NCBI RefSeq assembly: GCF_016765585.1
Contig: NZ_JAESWC010000002.1
Span: 992,001-1,056,000, forward strand
DNA: 64,000 nt
Source: Clostridium rhizosphaerae
GTDB taxonomy: Bacteria > Bacillota > Clostridia > Clostridiales > Clostridiaceae
Direction of reading: 5' to 3'
Shown piece by piece: positions 1 to 8,331 of the stretch; within the stretch, counting starts at the first letter, position 1, and every line of letters starts with the position of its first letter. The translations under genes were made by a program, and so were the position numbers. The notes beneath the pieces are model-generated. The model did no database searches. It was not told the origin of the DNA and saw nothing but the letters and a program-made list of their open reading frames with translations.

Positions 1-489
1 AAAAACAGTCTTGAAGAAACCTTTGAAGTTAAATCAATAGATGTATACAGATATGGCAGCTTCGATTTAAAAGCAAAGATACCTGCTGGTTTGACTCCAG
101 ACAACCTTTATAAAATAGAAAAGGCATTAGAATACAGCTTTGGAGGAGATATATCTATAAGTTGGGATAAATATAAAGGCTATATTGTTGTTAAAGTAAA
201 CAAAGATCCCATAGTACTTACAGAAACAATAAAAAAAAGATGGCAGAATACTTTATCTAGTAAAGAAATCAGAAACAAGTATAAACAATATTTTGATATA
301 AAAGATATTACATTAAGCAGCAATTCCAGTTATATACTTGAAATAACTACACCAATCAGCCTTTCAAAAGAGTCTATGGAATCTTTTAAAGCACTTGTTG
401 AGGAAAATTTAAGAGGTGACATCTTAGAAAGCTTTCATAATGAAGGAAACAATATTTTTATAACTATTTCTCATAGAATAGGATTATAA
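1..489 (+). CDS. C-terminal part of an unrecognised protein (cut by window edge)
   Basis: The frame is open from base 1, so the start lies outside the window and only the last 162 residues are seen. A TTG at 91 could be read as a start, but the frame continues upstream without a stop and no ribosome site precedes it. The visible part is a soluble mixed alpha/beta sequence with no membrane helix, cysteine cluster or motif I recognise. I assign no function. Confidence 0.6.
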   Translation, partial: KNSLEETFEVKSIDVYRYGSFDLKAKIPAGLTPDNLYKIEKALEYSFGGDISISWDKYKGYIVVKVNKDPIVLTETIKKRWQNTLSSKEIRNKYKQYFDIKDITLSSNSSYILEITTPISLSKESMESFKALVEENLRGDILESFHNEGNNIFITISHRIGL

Positions 490-511
490 GTTTATTAAAG
501 TTTTTTATATT

Positions 512-546
512 AAAATACTAAGCAAAGAAAACTCGCTTAGTATTTT
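512..546. terminator. Hairpin between convergent genes
   Basis: AAAATACTAAGC and GCTTAGTATTTT form a 12-bp stem around an 11-nt loop. It lies between two converging genes and probably ends transcription from both sides, though neither flank has a clean T run. Confidence 0.6.
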
Positions 547-547
547 A

Positions 548-1417
548 TTAAATATTCGTTTGAATTTCAAAAGTAAGAAAGGTTTTTAAGCTTTCTTTAG
601 GATTAATATAAACAAGCCCTTCTTTTGAGTTTAGTGCTCCATTTCTTGACATCCAAGGTTCTACACATATAAATTCCTTTTCTTTTACAGTCCAAAGTAC
701 AATATATTTAAATTCTTTTCCATAACTTAAAGTTATTTTTCGTTTTAAATCTTTGAGCTCAAAACTGATATTATTCTTCTTTTCATCAATAAAAGCGGCC
801 GATTCATTCATATTTTCCAAATCAATATTTCCTGTATACCTTTTTATCTTCATATCATTATAGTCAAGATAATTCTCTGCATCTGTGTCATAACTGATGT
901 CTTTACCCTTAGCTTTGAAATATGGATGAAAACCTGCGTAAATTGGCATTATTTCATTTGAATTATTAATATACTCTTGATCTATAGTAAGCTTGCCATC
1001 TTTTAATGTGTATGTAAAAATTAGTTCAAAATCAAAAGGAAATTCTTCCTTAGTTATTTCACTGCTTTTTAAGCTTAACTTAACAGCTGCCATATTATTA
1101 TTTTTAGTATCAATAACTCCCCAAGCATTAGTTCTGGCAACTCCATGATTTTTCATTCTATACACTTTTTTATTAAGCTCATACTTGCCTTGTTCAAGTT
1201 GTCCACATATTGGAAAAAGTATTGGATTCCCACCTCTTATATTTGACTTTTCATCATAAAAAGTTTCTTTATCTAGATAAAAAACTTCCTCTCCATTGAC
1301 TATATAACTTGTTATTATTCCACCTCTTTCTGGACAAATAACAACAGAAGAGTTTGTACTCGCTTCATAAAGTTTATACATTAGAAACTTGTCTTCAAAA
1401 ACTTCAACTTTATACAC
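548..1417 (-). CDS. Aldose 1-epimerase family protein (Slr1438-like)
   Basis: This 289-residue protein belongs to the galactose mutarotase-like superfamily, which interconverts alpha and beta anomers of sugars or sugar phosphates in the cytoplasm. Recognisable blocks are GGNPILFPICGQ (about 62-73), NHGVARTNAW with His91, AGFHPYF with His164 and CVEPWMSRNG with Glu253. The two histidines and the glutamate occupy the usual catalytic positions. It starts at GTG, preceded by AAGGTGA about 7 nt upstream. It stands alone, so its substrate cannot be inferred from neighbours. Confidence 0.85.
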   Translation of the reverse strand: MYKVEVFEDKFLMYKLYEASTNSSVVICPERGGIITSYIVNGEEVFYLDKETFYDEKSNIRGGNPILFPICGQLEQGKYELNKKVYRMKNHGVARTNAWGVIDTKNNNMAAVKLSLKSSEITKEEFPFDFELIFTYTLKDGKLTIDQEYINNSNEIMPIYAGFHPYFKAKGKDISYDTDAENYLDYNDMKIKRYTGNIDLENMNESAAFIDEKKNNISFELKDLKRKITLSYGKEFKYIVLWTVKEKEFICVEPWMSRNGALNSKEGLVYINPKESLKTFLTFEIQTNI

Positions 1418-1537
1418 CTTTAATCACCTTGCCTTTGATATTATAATTTAATATTATATACTAAAGCATACCTTAATCCTAACAAATTTCAAATTATATT
1501 TTTTCGAATAATTATTATTAAATATTATAAATTATTA

Positions 1538-1567
1538 TTGACAAGCTATTACTTATACTTGTATAAT
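1538..1567 (+). promoter_or_regulatory. Strong SigA-type promoter for a small RNA
   Basis: TTGACA at 1538-1543 and TATAAT at 1562-1567 are perfect consensus hexamers separated by 18 nt. No protein gene lies downstream on this strand before the terminator at about 1644, so the promoter appears to serve a non-coding transcript. Confidence 0.7.
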
Positions 1568-1573
1568 ATATTC

Positions 1574-1675
1574 AAGGAAGAAAATTTTAACCAAATTCAT
1601 CATCCCCCAAATTAAATAATTCCCTAATCCCCAACACCCATAAAAAGGTCAGGCACAGCGCCTGACCTTTTCTTG
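1574..1675 (+). ncRNA. Candidate small C-rich RNA
   Basis: Between a consensus promoter and a strong intrinsic terminator lies about 100 nt with no credible ORF. The middle is unstructured and holds three C tracts (CATCCCCCAAA, CCCTAATCCCC, CAACACCC) in an otherwise AT-rich sequence. Exposed C-rich motifs are typical of Firmicute trans-acting small RNAs, such as the RsaE/RoxS type, that pair with Shine-Dalgarno sequences. Promoter, terminator and tracts are seen. The antisense role is inference. I cannot match it to a named RNA family. Confidence 0.6.
1644..1672 (+). terminator. Intrinsic terminator of the small RNA
   Basis: AAAAGGTCAGGC pairs with GCCTGACCTTTT around a 5-nt loop, and TTTTCTT follows on the + strand. 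On the - strand the exit sequence is not T-rich, so it serves the + transcript best, although it also lies just past the spore protein gene. Confidence 0.8.
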
Positions 1676-1677
1676 TA

Positions 1678-1875
1678 CTATAGATTTTTTTCGTAAGCTT
1701 CAACCATTTTTTTAACCATATAACCGCCTACATATCCATTATCTCTTGAAGGAAGATTTCCTTTGTCTATTGAAGCATAATTTGGTATTCCTATTTCACT
1801 TGCTACTTCTTCTTTAAATCTATCTAAACCTGCTCTAGCTTGTGGTACTAACACTCTATTATTTCTTCTTGACAT
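1678..1875 (-). CDS. Alpha/beta-type small acid-soluble spore protein
   Basis: This 65-residue protein carries the family signatures: EVASEIGI around 23-30, which is the GPR germination protease site (cleavage expected between Glu27 and Ile28), and DNGYVGGYMVKKMVE near the C terminus. These proteins coat spore DNA and protect it from UV and heat, then are degraded at germination as an amino acid source. AAAGGAGG lies 7 nt before the ATG. A TATACTA sequence upstream resembles a SigG -10 box, but I see no convincing -35. It is diagnostic for an endospore former. Confidence 0.95.
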   Translation of the reverse strand: MSRRNNRVLVPQARAGLDRFKEEVASEIGIPNYASIDKGNLPSRDNGYVGGYMVKKMVEAYEKNL

Positions 1876-2307
1876 AGTTAACTCCTCCTTTTAATTTAAA
1901 TAATTATTTTTATTTAGGTTTGTAGTATAAGTTTGCTCAAAATACAAGTATATATCCTATGAAAATGTACGAAGACTATGAAGTTTAAACCAAGGTAAAA
2001 ATTGTTTTAATTTTAAATTTGGGTTTTATAAAAAGCAAGTAATGACCTTTTTATCATTCACATATTTATATATACACCTATAAAAATATTTAAATATTTA
2101 CTTGAGTCATGCTGGTTTGCAATAGATTTGCTTTTTACAATATCAATGAACATGCTTATATCAACACTATTATTAAACAGCGCCTAAATTTTAAAAAAGC
2201 ACAGGTTAAATACCAACCTATGCTTTTTTAAAAGGAGTATTAAATTGTCAAGTCTTAGTCCCACGTTAATTAATATATCCAGTAAAATAAATAATATACT
2301 ATTTATT
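1876..2307. other. 430-bp AT-rich intergenic region
   Basis: No ORF with a ribosome site is present on either strand. It holds the upstream region of the spore protein gene and, at its far end, two hairpins after the next gene. Otherwise I see no structured element. Confidence 0.5.
2193..2230 (-). terminator. Intrinsic terminator
   Basis: AAAAAAGCA-C-AGGTT pairs with AACCT-A-TGCTTTTTT, with A and T runs on both sides so it can act in either direction. It lies downstream of the small gene at 2308-2571. A second, weaker AT-rich inverted repeat (GTAAAATAAATA / TATTTATTTTAC) overlaps the end of that gene at about 2282-2311. Confidence 0.65.
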
Positions 2308-2571
2308 TTACATTTTATATAAAAACCATTCTTCGGTTTCATTGTTATATCTTAAATCATATAACTTTCTGGAATTATCAATTAATATCTCGCAAGTGAA
2401 AGTAGTTATGTACTCTCCATCAATCTTCTCTTTATCACGTCTTATTATTCTTTGAATTTTCACAAACTCATTTGTATCCTCTGAGCTTATTCTATAAAAA
2501 CGTATCGGTTTTATTTCTTTTGCCGAATCGTAAATTGCAACCACTTCTATAGGTAAATTTAATATTGCCAT
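2308..2571 (-). CDS. Small hypothetical protein, 87 aa
   Basis: I do not recognise this small soluble protein. It reads as alternating beta strands rich in Tyr, Arg and Glu, ending in EEWFLYKM. The ATG at 2571 is preferred because AAAGGAG precedes it by 8 nt. A further ATG six codons upstream has no ribosome site of its own and contains this one. It is a single gene between hairpins on both sides. Confidence 0.65.
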   Translation of the reverse strand: MAILNLPIEVVAIYDSAKEIKPIRFYRISSEDTNEFVKIQRIIRRDKEKIDGEYITTFTCEILIDNSRKLYDLRYNNETEEWFLYKM

Positions 2572-2674
2572 AACATGTCTCCTTTGCATCTATAATTAGT
2601 CTAATATTATTATACCTATTTTATTACACATATTTCAATTTGAGTATTATTAATAATTAATTTTTTAAAAAATT

Positions 2675-2700
2675 TGAGGCTGGAAGTATTTCCAGCCTCA
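2675..2700 (-). terminator. Intrinsic terminator
   Basis: GAGGCTGGAA and TTCCAGCCTC form a 10-bp GC-rich stem. On the - strand it is followed by AAATTTTTTA. It ends the secreted-protein gene at 2709. Confidence 0.8.
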
Positions 2701-2708
2701 GTTTTAAA

Positions 2709-3170
2709 TTAGTCTTGTTTTTCTTCTTCTTTGCTTTCCTGCTTTACATCCTTATGTTCTTTAAATTTTCCATCCCATTTTGAAACCTTATCTTTAACAT
2801 GAGTTTTTATTTCTTCACCTTTTTCTTTTGTTAGCTCGCCTTCCTTTACCTTTTCATCAATGACTGCAATTTTATTCTTGATTATCATATCTTTTGCCTG
2901 CTGCTCATTGAATCCCTTTTGCTTAGCAAGTTCAAAAAAGTTTTTGCCTGAATTTCTTGCTTCTTTCATTTCTTCCTTTGTAATACCCATTTCCTTAGCA
3001 GCTCTAAACATGCCTCCATTGTGACCACTCTTTTCCTTGTGATCTTTCATTTCAATTTTTTTATCCTGCTGGCTTGGCACATCTGCTGCCGGTACCACTG
3101 CTGCATGAACGCTGACTCCTGTACTTACAGAAACTGCAACTAATAATGCAGCTAAACTTTTAAATTTCAT
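2709..3170 (-). CDS. Secreted DUF2680-like protein
   Basis: This 153-residue protein has a signal peptide (about 1-24, cleavage after VHA). A Lys/Glu-rich region follows, then repeated short helices such as MGITKEEMKEARNSG and KGFNEQQAKDMI. The pattern resembles the DUF2680 family of clostridial exported proteins, whose role is unknown. The ATG at 3170 is chosen because AAAAGGAGG lies 7 nt upstream and begins a clean signal sequence. That ribosome site is itself the end of a repeat array (3178-3465), so expression of this gene depends on the array. Confidence 0.75.
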   Translation of the reverse strand: MKFKSLAALLVAVSVSTGVSVHAAVVPAADVPSQQDKKIEMKDHKEKSGHNGGMFRAAKEMGITKEEMKEARNSGKNFFELAKQKGFNEQQAKDMIIKNKIAVIDEKVKEGELTKEKGEEIKTHVKDKVSKWDGKFKEHKDVKQESKEEEKQD

Positions 3171-3177
3171 GTGAATT

Positions 3178-3465
3178 CCTCCTTTTAGTCGGAAGACTGA
3201 GCAATTAAAAATCACTCGCTTCCGCTCGCTAATTGCTCGTAAAAGTCCATTTAGGACTTTAACCTCCTTTTAGTCGGAAACACCGAGTAATTTAAAACTC
3301 TCGCTCCGCTCAAAAATTACTCGTTAAAGGTCATTCAGACCTTTAACCTCCTTTTAGTCGGAAGCACTGAGTAATTTAAAACTCTCGCTCCGCTTCGGAC
3401 ACAGGGTAACTTAAGACATTCGCTTCGCTCATAAGTTACCCGCTAAAGTCCATTTAGGACTTTAG
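3178..3465 (-). repeat. Tandem array of three SD-linked leader repeats
   Basis: Three units lie head to tail (3178-3262, 3263-3346, 3347-3465), read on the - strand. Each starts with a hairpin of the form TAAAGTCC-TAAAT-GGACTTTA. A 9-10 bp stem follows (GAGCAATTA/TAATTGCTC, GAGTAATTT/AAATTACTC or GGGTAACTTA/TAAGTTACCC) around a loop containing GAGCGGARGCGAG. Each ends in TTCCGACTAAAAGGAGG. The last AAAAGGAGG is the ribosome site of the gene at 3170; the two upstream copies have no start codon. The most upstream unit is a chimera in which a GGGTAACTTA-type stem runs into the 3' half of another unit. Stem changes are compensated, which supports an RNA structure. Confidence 0.85.
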
Positions 3466-3502
3466 CCTCATAAAAAACATACATAGTATTAACTATAGAT
3501 AT

Positions 3503-3856
3503 TTAAATTATGTATAAAAATAATAAAAAGGTCCAAATCACATGTAATAGATTAATAAGAAAATAGCTTATCATGCATATATTTATTAAAATATTCCCCA
3601 GGAACAGCTGCCTTTCACTGGCATCTTTTAATCTTTTATATAAAAAAAGTAATAATACAAAAGGAATTCCTAACTTAATCACTAAACTTGCTGCCTCATT
3701 TTGTACTATATGTTTCATGAATGTATTAGCCTCAAGAAATACTCCTGATTTTAAAAGAATCAAGGTAAATATTATATCCGTTATATTAAAGAAATATATT
3801 ATTATAAATTTAATTTTTATTTTTTCAAGATTATAACCTCTTAATAAACTTAACAA
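3503..3856 (-). CDS. DUF5658-like integral membrane protein
   Basis: This 117-residue protein has three or four hydrophobic helices (about 17-35, 57-73, 85-115) and the pattern NITDIIFTL..SGVFLEANTFM near the first helix, as in the DUF5658 family. Function is unknown. It begins at TTG with AAAAGGGGTGG about 4-8 nt upstream; no in-frame ATG fits better. Confidence 0.65.
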   Translation of the reverse strand: MLSLLRGYNLEKIKIKFIIIYFFNITDIIFTLILLKSGVFLEANTFMKHIVQNEAASLVIKLGIPFVLLLFLYKRLKDASERQLFLGNILINICMISYFLINLLHVIWTFLLFLYII

Positions 3857-3930
3857 ATGTCCACCCCTTTTAACATTAATCCTTTGGTATATTATATTGT
3901 GGACATGTATTATAAATTATAAACACAAAA

Positions 3931-3971
3931 AAGAAACTATAGAGTTTTCATTGTAAATCTCTATAGTTTCA
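3931..3971 (-). terminator. Intrinsic terminator of the aldo/keto reductase gene
   Basis: GAAACTATAGAG and CTCTATAGTTTC form a 12-bp stem. On the - strand it is followed directly by TTTTTTGTG. Confidence 0.8.
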
Positions 3972-4004
3972 TAATATTTATCTGTAATATATTTTTTATC
4001 TGCT

Positions 4005-4994
4005 CTAAGAAATGATTTTTTCTATGTTATCAAATTCTTCCTTACTAAACTCCAAGTTCTTAAGAGCTTCTATATTATCCTCTATTTGTTCTATCCTGCT
4101 TGCTCCAATTAAGGCTGAAGTTACAACATTTTTTCTTAATACCCAAGCCAATGCCATTTGAGCTAAAGTTTGATTTCTTTTCTTTGCTATTTCATTAAGC
4201 TTTTTTACTTTTTGGAGTTTATCTTCTGTTATATCTTCTTTCTTTAAGAATATAGAATTACCTGCTGCCCTTGAATCTTTTGGTATTCCGTTTAAATATT
4301 TATCAGTAAGTACTCCTTGATATAAGGGCTTGAAAACTATAGTTCCTATACCTTCCTGCTCTAATAAATCCAAAAGCTCTTCTTCTGCCTTTCTATCAAA
4401 CATTGAGTAAGGTGTCTGATGAATGATAAATGGAGTTCCTAAGCTCTTAAACATATCTATTGCCTGTTTTGTCTGCTCAGCACTATATTTTGAAATACCT
4501 ACATATAAAGCCTTCCCCTGCTTTACAAGCAAATCTAGCGTCCTTATGGTTTCTTCAAGCGGAGTATTAGGATCCGGTCTATGATGATAAAAAATATCTA
4601 CGTAGTCTAATCCCATTCTCCTTAAGCTTTGATCAAGACTTGCTGTTAAATACTTTTTTGATCCCCAGTCTCCATACGGTCCAGGCCACATTAAATGTCC
4701 TGCCTTTGTTGATATAACCATTTCATCTCTATAGTTTTCAAAGTCCTGCCTCAATATTTTACCGAAGTTTTCTTCTGCTGCCCCTGCTGGTGGGCCATAG
4801 TTATTAGCAAGATCAAAATGTGTTATTCCTAAATCAAAGGCTCTTCTAATCAAAGCTTTCCCATTTTCAAAAGAATCTTCATTACCAAAGTTATGCCATA
4901 GTCCAAGTGATATGGCTGGCAGCATTAACCCGCTTCTGCCACACCTTCTATATTTCATAGAATCATATCTAGTTTCAGCTGGTATATAATTCAT
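4005..4994 (-). CDS. Aldo/keto reductase, YghZ/Kv-beta type
   Basis: This 329-residue NADPH-dependent oxidoreductase has a TIM-barrel fold and acts on aldehydes. The N terminus ETRYDSMKYRRCGRSGLMLPAISLGLWHNFG and the motifs FDLANNYGPPAG, STKAGHLMWPGPYGDWGS and YHHRPD match the YghZ (L-glyceraldehyde 3-phosphate reductase) subgroup. The catalytic Tyr is in NNYG, with Lys in STKAG and His in YHHR. The start at 4994 follows AAGGAGATAGGTTT. A longer reading adds 15 residues without a ribosome site. It is a single gene with its own terminator. Methylglyoxal or glyceraldehyde phosphate detoxification is inferred from the family. Confidence 0.9.
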   Translation of the reverse strand: MNYIPAETRYDSMKYRRCGRSGLMLPAISLGLWHNFGNEDSFENGKALIRRAFDLGITHFDLANNYGPPAGAAEENFGKILRQDFENYRDEMVISTKAGHLMWPGPYGDWGSKKYLTASLDQSLRRMGLDYVDIFYHHRPDPNTPLEETIRTLDLLVKQGKALYVGISKYSAEQTKQAIDMFKSLGTPFIIHQTPYSMFDRKAEEELLDLLEQEGIGTIVFKPLYQGVLTDKYLNGIPKDSRAAGNSIFLKKEDITEDKLQKVKKLNEIAKKRNQTLAQMALAWVLRKNVVTSALIGASRIEQIEDNIEALKNLEFSKEEFDNIEKIIS

Positions 4995-5105
4995 AAACCT
5001 ATCTCCTTGCTTAAATATTATGCTATTATAGATAAACATTACATAAACTATAAACTTACAGTTTACCTATTAAGCTATATTATAACACTAACTTAACTAA
5101 AAAAT

Positions 5106-5133
5106 CAGGACTCCCTATATTTTAGGAAGTCCT
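5106..5133 (-). terminator. Intrinsic terminator of hcp
   Basis: AGGACTTCCTA and TAGGGAGTCCT pair imperfectly, followed on the - strand by GATTTTTTAG. Confidence 0.7.
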
Positions 5134-5154
5134 TAGTAAAATTCTATTATTTAA

Positions 5155-6804
5155 TTATGCACCCATAAACATTTTCATGTCGTCTTCAACGTTTGTTATT
5201 CCGCCGATACCAAAATTTTCAACTAAAACTTTAGTTACATTTGGAGATAAGAAGCCTGGTAGTGTTGGTCCTAAATGAATATTCTTTACTCCTAAGTGTA
5301 ATAGAGCAAGTAATACTATAACAGCCTTTTGCTCATACCAAGCAATATTGTAGGAAATTGGAAGTTCATTCACGTTTTCAAGACCAAATACTTCTTTAAG
5401 CTTAAGAGCTATAACTGCTAAGGAGTAAGAGTCGTTACATTGTCCAGCGTCTAATACTCTTGGTATTCCGTTAATATCTCCAAGATCTAGCTTATTGTAC
5501 TTGTACTTAGCACATCCAGCTGTAAGGATTACTGTATCCTTTGGAAGCTCATTTGCAAAATCGGTGTAGTAGTTTCTGCTCTTCATTCTTCCATCGCAGC
5601 CTGCCATTACAAAGAATCTCTTTATTGCGCCAGTCTTAACTGCTTCAACAACTTGGTCAGCAAGAGCTAAAACTTGAGCATGAGCAAATCCACCAACGAT
5701 TTCTCCCTTTTCAATTTCAGTTGGAGCTGGTAATGTCTTAGCGAGTGTAATTAGTTCTGAGAAATCCTTTGTTCCGTCTTCCTTCTTATCTATATGCTTA
5801 ACACCTTCAACGCCAGTTGCACCAGTTGTAAACATTCTGTTTACGTATGAAGCTTTTGGAGGTACTATACAGTTAGTTGTCATTAAAATAACTCCATTAA
5901 AGCTTTCAAATTCCTTGTCTTGTAACCACCAAGCATTTCCGTAGTTTCCTGCAAAATGTGAATACTTCTTGAATGCTGGATAGTAGTGAGCTGGAAGCAT
6001 TTCTGAGTGAGTATATACGTCTACTCCAGTTCCTTCTGTTTGAGCTAATAGTAACTCTAAATCCTTTAGGTCGTGTCCGCTTACAAGTATAGCTGGGTTA
6101 TTTCTAACACCTATATTAACTTTTGTTATTTCTGGATTTCCATAAGCTGTTGTATTTGCTTTGTCTAAAAGTGCCATAGCATCTACGCCAAACTTACCAC
6201 ATTCCAATACTATTCCTACGTATTCATTTACACCAAGACTGTCATCAGTTGTTGCTGCAAGTGCTCTTTGCATGAACTCATGCACACCTTGATCTTCAAA
6301 ACCTAAGTTAAATGCATGCTCTGCATAAGCAGCCATACCCTTTAGTCCATATGTTAATAACTCTCTTAAACTTCTTATGTCTTCATCCTTAGTTTGAAGA
6401 ATGCTTACATCTCCTGACTCTGCCTTAAGCTCTAATTCAGCATCAGTAGAACCATTCCATGTTAAACCTTCATAATTGCTTTCTATATTTCCGCCAGCAG
6501 CCTTAACTGCAGCAACTATTTCATCTCTTAGCTTAAGCCCTGCTCTAACTTCATTTAAGAATCTAGCCTTATCCCAGTTAGCATTAGTTATAGTCATGAA
6601 TAATCCATTAAATACAAATTTATCAGTTTCTGCTTTATTAACTCCAAGCTCTCTAGCTTTTACGTTAGCAACAGATATTCCCTTTACTACATACATTAAT
6701 AAATCTTGTAAATTAGCTAAGTCTGAAGTCTTACCGCAAACCCCTCTTAGTGTACAGCCTTTTCCACCAGCTGTTTCTTGACATTGATAACAGAACATAC
6801 TCAT
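5155..6804 (-). CDS. hcp: Hybrid cluster protein (hydroxylamine reductase)
   Basis: This 549-residue protein carries four N-terminal cysteines at 5, 8, 17 and 23 (CX2CX8CX5C), the short spacing typical of Hcp from strict anaerobes, for a cubane [4Fe-4S] cluster. The hybrid iron-sulfur-oxygen cluster site is visible in [41 protein letters not shown] and IAWYEQKAV. The family reduces hydroxylamine in vitro and acts physiologically as an NO reductase and S-nitrosylase in nitrosative stress. GGAGG lies 10 nt before the ATG. It stands alone, with no adjacent Hcr-type reductase. An AT-rich TTATAATATATA upstream could be a -10 region; I see no clear regulator site. Confidence 0.97.
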   Translation of the reverse strand: MSMFCYQCQETAGGKGCTLRGVCGKTSDLANLQDLLMYVVKGISVANVKARELGVNKAETDKFVFNGLFMTITNANWDKARFLNEVRAGLKLRDEIVAAVKAAGGNIESNYEGLTWNGSTDAELELKAESGDVSILQTKDEDIRSLRELLTYGLKGMAAYAEHAFNLGFEDQGVHEFMQRALAATTDDSLGVNEYVGIVLECGKFGVDAMALLDKANTTAYGNPEITKVNIGVRNNPAILVSGHDLKDLELLLAQTEGTGVDVYTHSEMLPAHYYPAFKKYSHFAGNYGNAWWLQDKEFESFNGVILMTTNCIVPPKASYVNRMFTTGATGVEGVKHIDKKEDGTKDFSELITLAKTLPAPTEIEKGEIVGGFAHAQVLALADQVVEAVKTGAIKRFFVMAGCDGRMKSRNYYTDFANELPKDTVILTAGCAKYKYNKLDLGDINGIPRVLDAGQCNDSYSLAVIALKLKEVFGLENVNELPISYNIAWYEQKAVIVLLALLHLGVKNIHLGPTLPGFLSPNVTKVLVENFGIGGITNVEDDMKMFMGA

Positions 6805-7033
6805 TATTAAAAAACCTCCCTGTAAATCTATATATTATAAGTTTTATCTAAGTCGTCTTTGTTTTTCATATCTTACAGGTTCTATATTACTAAAATAACC
6901 CTTTTAAAGCTGTAACATATATCACGGATTTTAAAAATATTATAATGTTTTAAGAAAATTATCTTAGTGAGCAAATTCATTCCAAAATCATAAAATATAT
7001 ATGACAGCCTAATAATATTAAGGAGATTTAATA

Positions 7034-7564
7034 ATGTATATTTCAAATCCTTATGAGGAGAGCCATCTTTACAGACAGGGTTCTTATTCAAGAAGCGCTG
7101 CAGTAAATTATGCAGTAACCTATGCCTTAAAACCAAATCCAGCCTACAGATACTTTCCAATAGTTAAAGACAGCAGCGGTGATTGCGCAAATTTTATTTC
7201 ACAATGTCTTCATGCTGGAGGTGCTCCTATGACTTATAATCCAAAATACAGCTGGTTTTACAATAATAATAAATGGTCCTTATCCTGGACAGTTGCACAT
7301 TCTCTTTATTGGTATCTAAAAATTAATCAGGCTAATAAATACCCCGCTGTAAAAGGCTTGGAAGTTTCAAATGCATCTATGCTTGAACTGGGCGATTTAA
7401 TTCTTTTCGAAGACAATAAAGGACTTATCTTTCACTCTGCAATTGTTACTGGTTTTTCTGGCAGCGTCCCTTTAGTTTCACATCATTCTTACGAAGCTCT
7501 GAATATTCCATATACCCGTTCCTGGGGAGCCTCTAGATATCATTTCTTAAAAATAAGCATATAA
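7034..7564 (+). CDS. Amidase_6-type putative cysteine amidase
   Basis: This 176-residue protein matches the putative amidase domain (Pfam Amidase_6) seen in clostridial cell wall proteins. SGDCANFISQCLHAGGAPM holds the presumed catalytic Cys, FHSAIVTG the His, and WGASRYHFLKI closes the domain. No signal peptide or membrane helix is present, so it lacks the export parts its secreted relatives have. It may act inside the cell or spore. The start follows AAGGAG by 7 nt. The gene is single, between hcp on the opposite strand and a terminator. Confidence 0.8.
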   Translation: MYISNPYEESHLYRQGSYSRSAAVNYAVTYALKPNPAYRYFPIVKDSSGDCANFISQCLHAGGAPMTYNPKYSWFYNNNKWSLSWTVAHSLYWYLKINQANKYPAVKGLEVSNASMLELGDLILFEDNKGLIFHSAIVTGFSGSVPLVSHHSYEALNIPYTRSWGASRYHFLKISI

Positions 7565-7569
7565 TTGAT

Positions 7570-7607
7570 AAAGGCTCCAAAGGATTATAGATACCTTTGG
7601 AGCCTTT
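7570..7607. terminator. Bidirectional intrinsic terminator
   Basis: AAAGGCTCCAAAGG and CCTTTGGAGCCTTT form a 14-bp stem between two convergent genes. Confidence 0.85.
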
Positions 7608-7624
7608 ATCAGTTATCTATTCAG

Positions 7625-7861
7625 TTATACAAATTTAATGCTGTGGGTTATAAGTTCATTGCTTTTAGCAAAAGCTGCAGACAATATATTTTCTTTTTTA
7701 AATACCCTGTTCTCTTTTCTTAAATAACAATAGGCTTTGATTCTATCCTCTTTTAATTCCAACACTCTTATGTTTCTCATTGTGATCTCATTACCCTTTA
7801 AATACACTATAGTTATTATTAAATTTCTCTCTAGTGAAGCTTTTAAAATATGTTCATACAT
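7625..7861 (-). CDS. Small WYL-like single-domain protein
   Basis: This 78-residue protein reads as a single SH3-like beta barrel of the WYL type: ITIVYLKGNEITMRNI, then LKEDRIKAYCYLRKENRVFKKENILSA. WYL domains usually sense ligands in transcription factors; here no DNA-binding part is present. ATG at 7861 is preferred over GTG three codons upstream because AGAAGGTGG lies 5 nt before it. Function is unknown and the WYL call is by pattern only. Confidence 0.6.
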   Translation of the reverse strand: MYEHILKASLERNLIITIVYLKGNEITMRNIRVLELKEDRIKAYCYLRKENRVFKKENILSAAFAKSNELITHSIKFV

Positions 7862-7923
7862 ATTACCCACCTTCTTTCTATTTATATTATATCTCGAACT
7901 TATGTTCGTGTCAATTTCATAAA

Positions 7924-7956
7924 AAAAGAAAGCCTCCTTTATTTTTGGCTCTCTTT
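7924..7956 (-). terminator. Intrinsic terminator of the comFB-like gene
   Basis: AGAGAGCC pairs with GGCTTTCT (one G-T pair), followed by TTTTTTT on the - strand. Confidence 0.75.
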
Positions 7957-7962
7957 AGTATA

Positions 7963-8235
7963 TTAAGCATCATGTTTTGGATACAATTTTACTAATTCAA
8001 TAGCTCTCATTATTGCTTCCATAACATCTATTTCAAGCTGTTTTCCTAATTCATCATATCTTCTGTATATTTCCCCAATGTCACTTACTATATATTTTGC
8101 CGGAAGTCTGTTAAGTGCTATAGCCTTAATATCCATAATGCATCTTTCACACTTACAAATAGTGTTTTCTTTAACAAGCATACCTGGCAATATCTCATCA
8201 ACCAATATCTCCATATAATTTTTTAAATGATACAT
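7963..8235 (-). CDS. ComFB family protein
   Basis: This 90-residue protein matches the late competence ComFB family. It starts with YMEILVDEILP, has a CKCERC cluster at about 28-33 likely to bind a metal, then DIKAIALNRLPAKY and a C-terminal helix. B. subtilis ComFB lies in the comF operon but its role is not settled; related proteins occur near c-di-GMP and motility genes. It stands directly upstream of, and divergent from, a chemotaxis receptor gene, which fits a motility or surface role by inference. Confidence 0.8.
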   Translation of the reverse strand: MYHLKNYMEILVDEILPGMLVKENTICKCERCIMDIKAIALNRLPAKYIVSDIGEIYRRYDELGKQLEIDVMEAIMRAIELVKLYPKHDA

Positions 8236-8331
8236 AAAATCCCCACCTTAATACTTAAAAATTAAATCTATCTATATAAAATATGATACACATAAAAAAT
8301 TGCATTGTACATAAAAACTTTGCTAGGTGAA

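Noticed and set aside
3178-3465. Possible CRISPR array
   Set aside because: The repeated units are 84-119 bp, structured and abutting. They have no short constant repeat with unique spacers, and no cas genes are near.
5155-6880. PerR or HcpR operator upstream of hcp
   Set aside because: Only an AT-rich TTATAATATATA is present; neither a full PerR box nor the HcpR palindrome is convincing.
6882-7160. 92-residue - strand ORF overlapping the amidase-like gene start
   Set aside because: It overlaps a well-supported gene with a good SD and has none itself.
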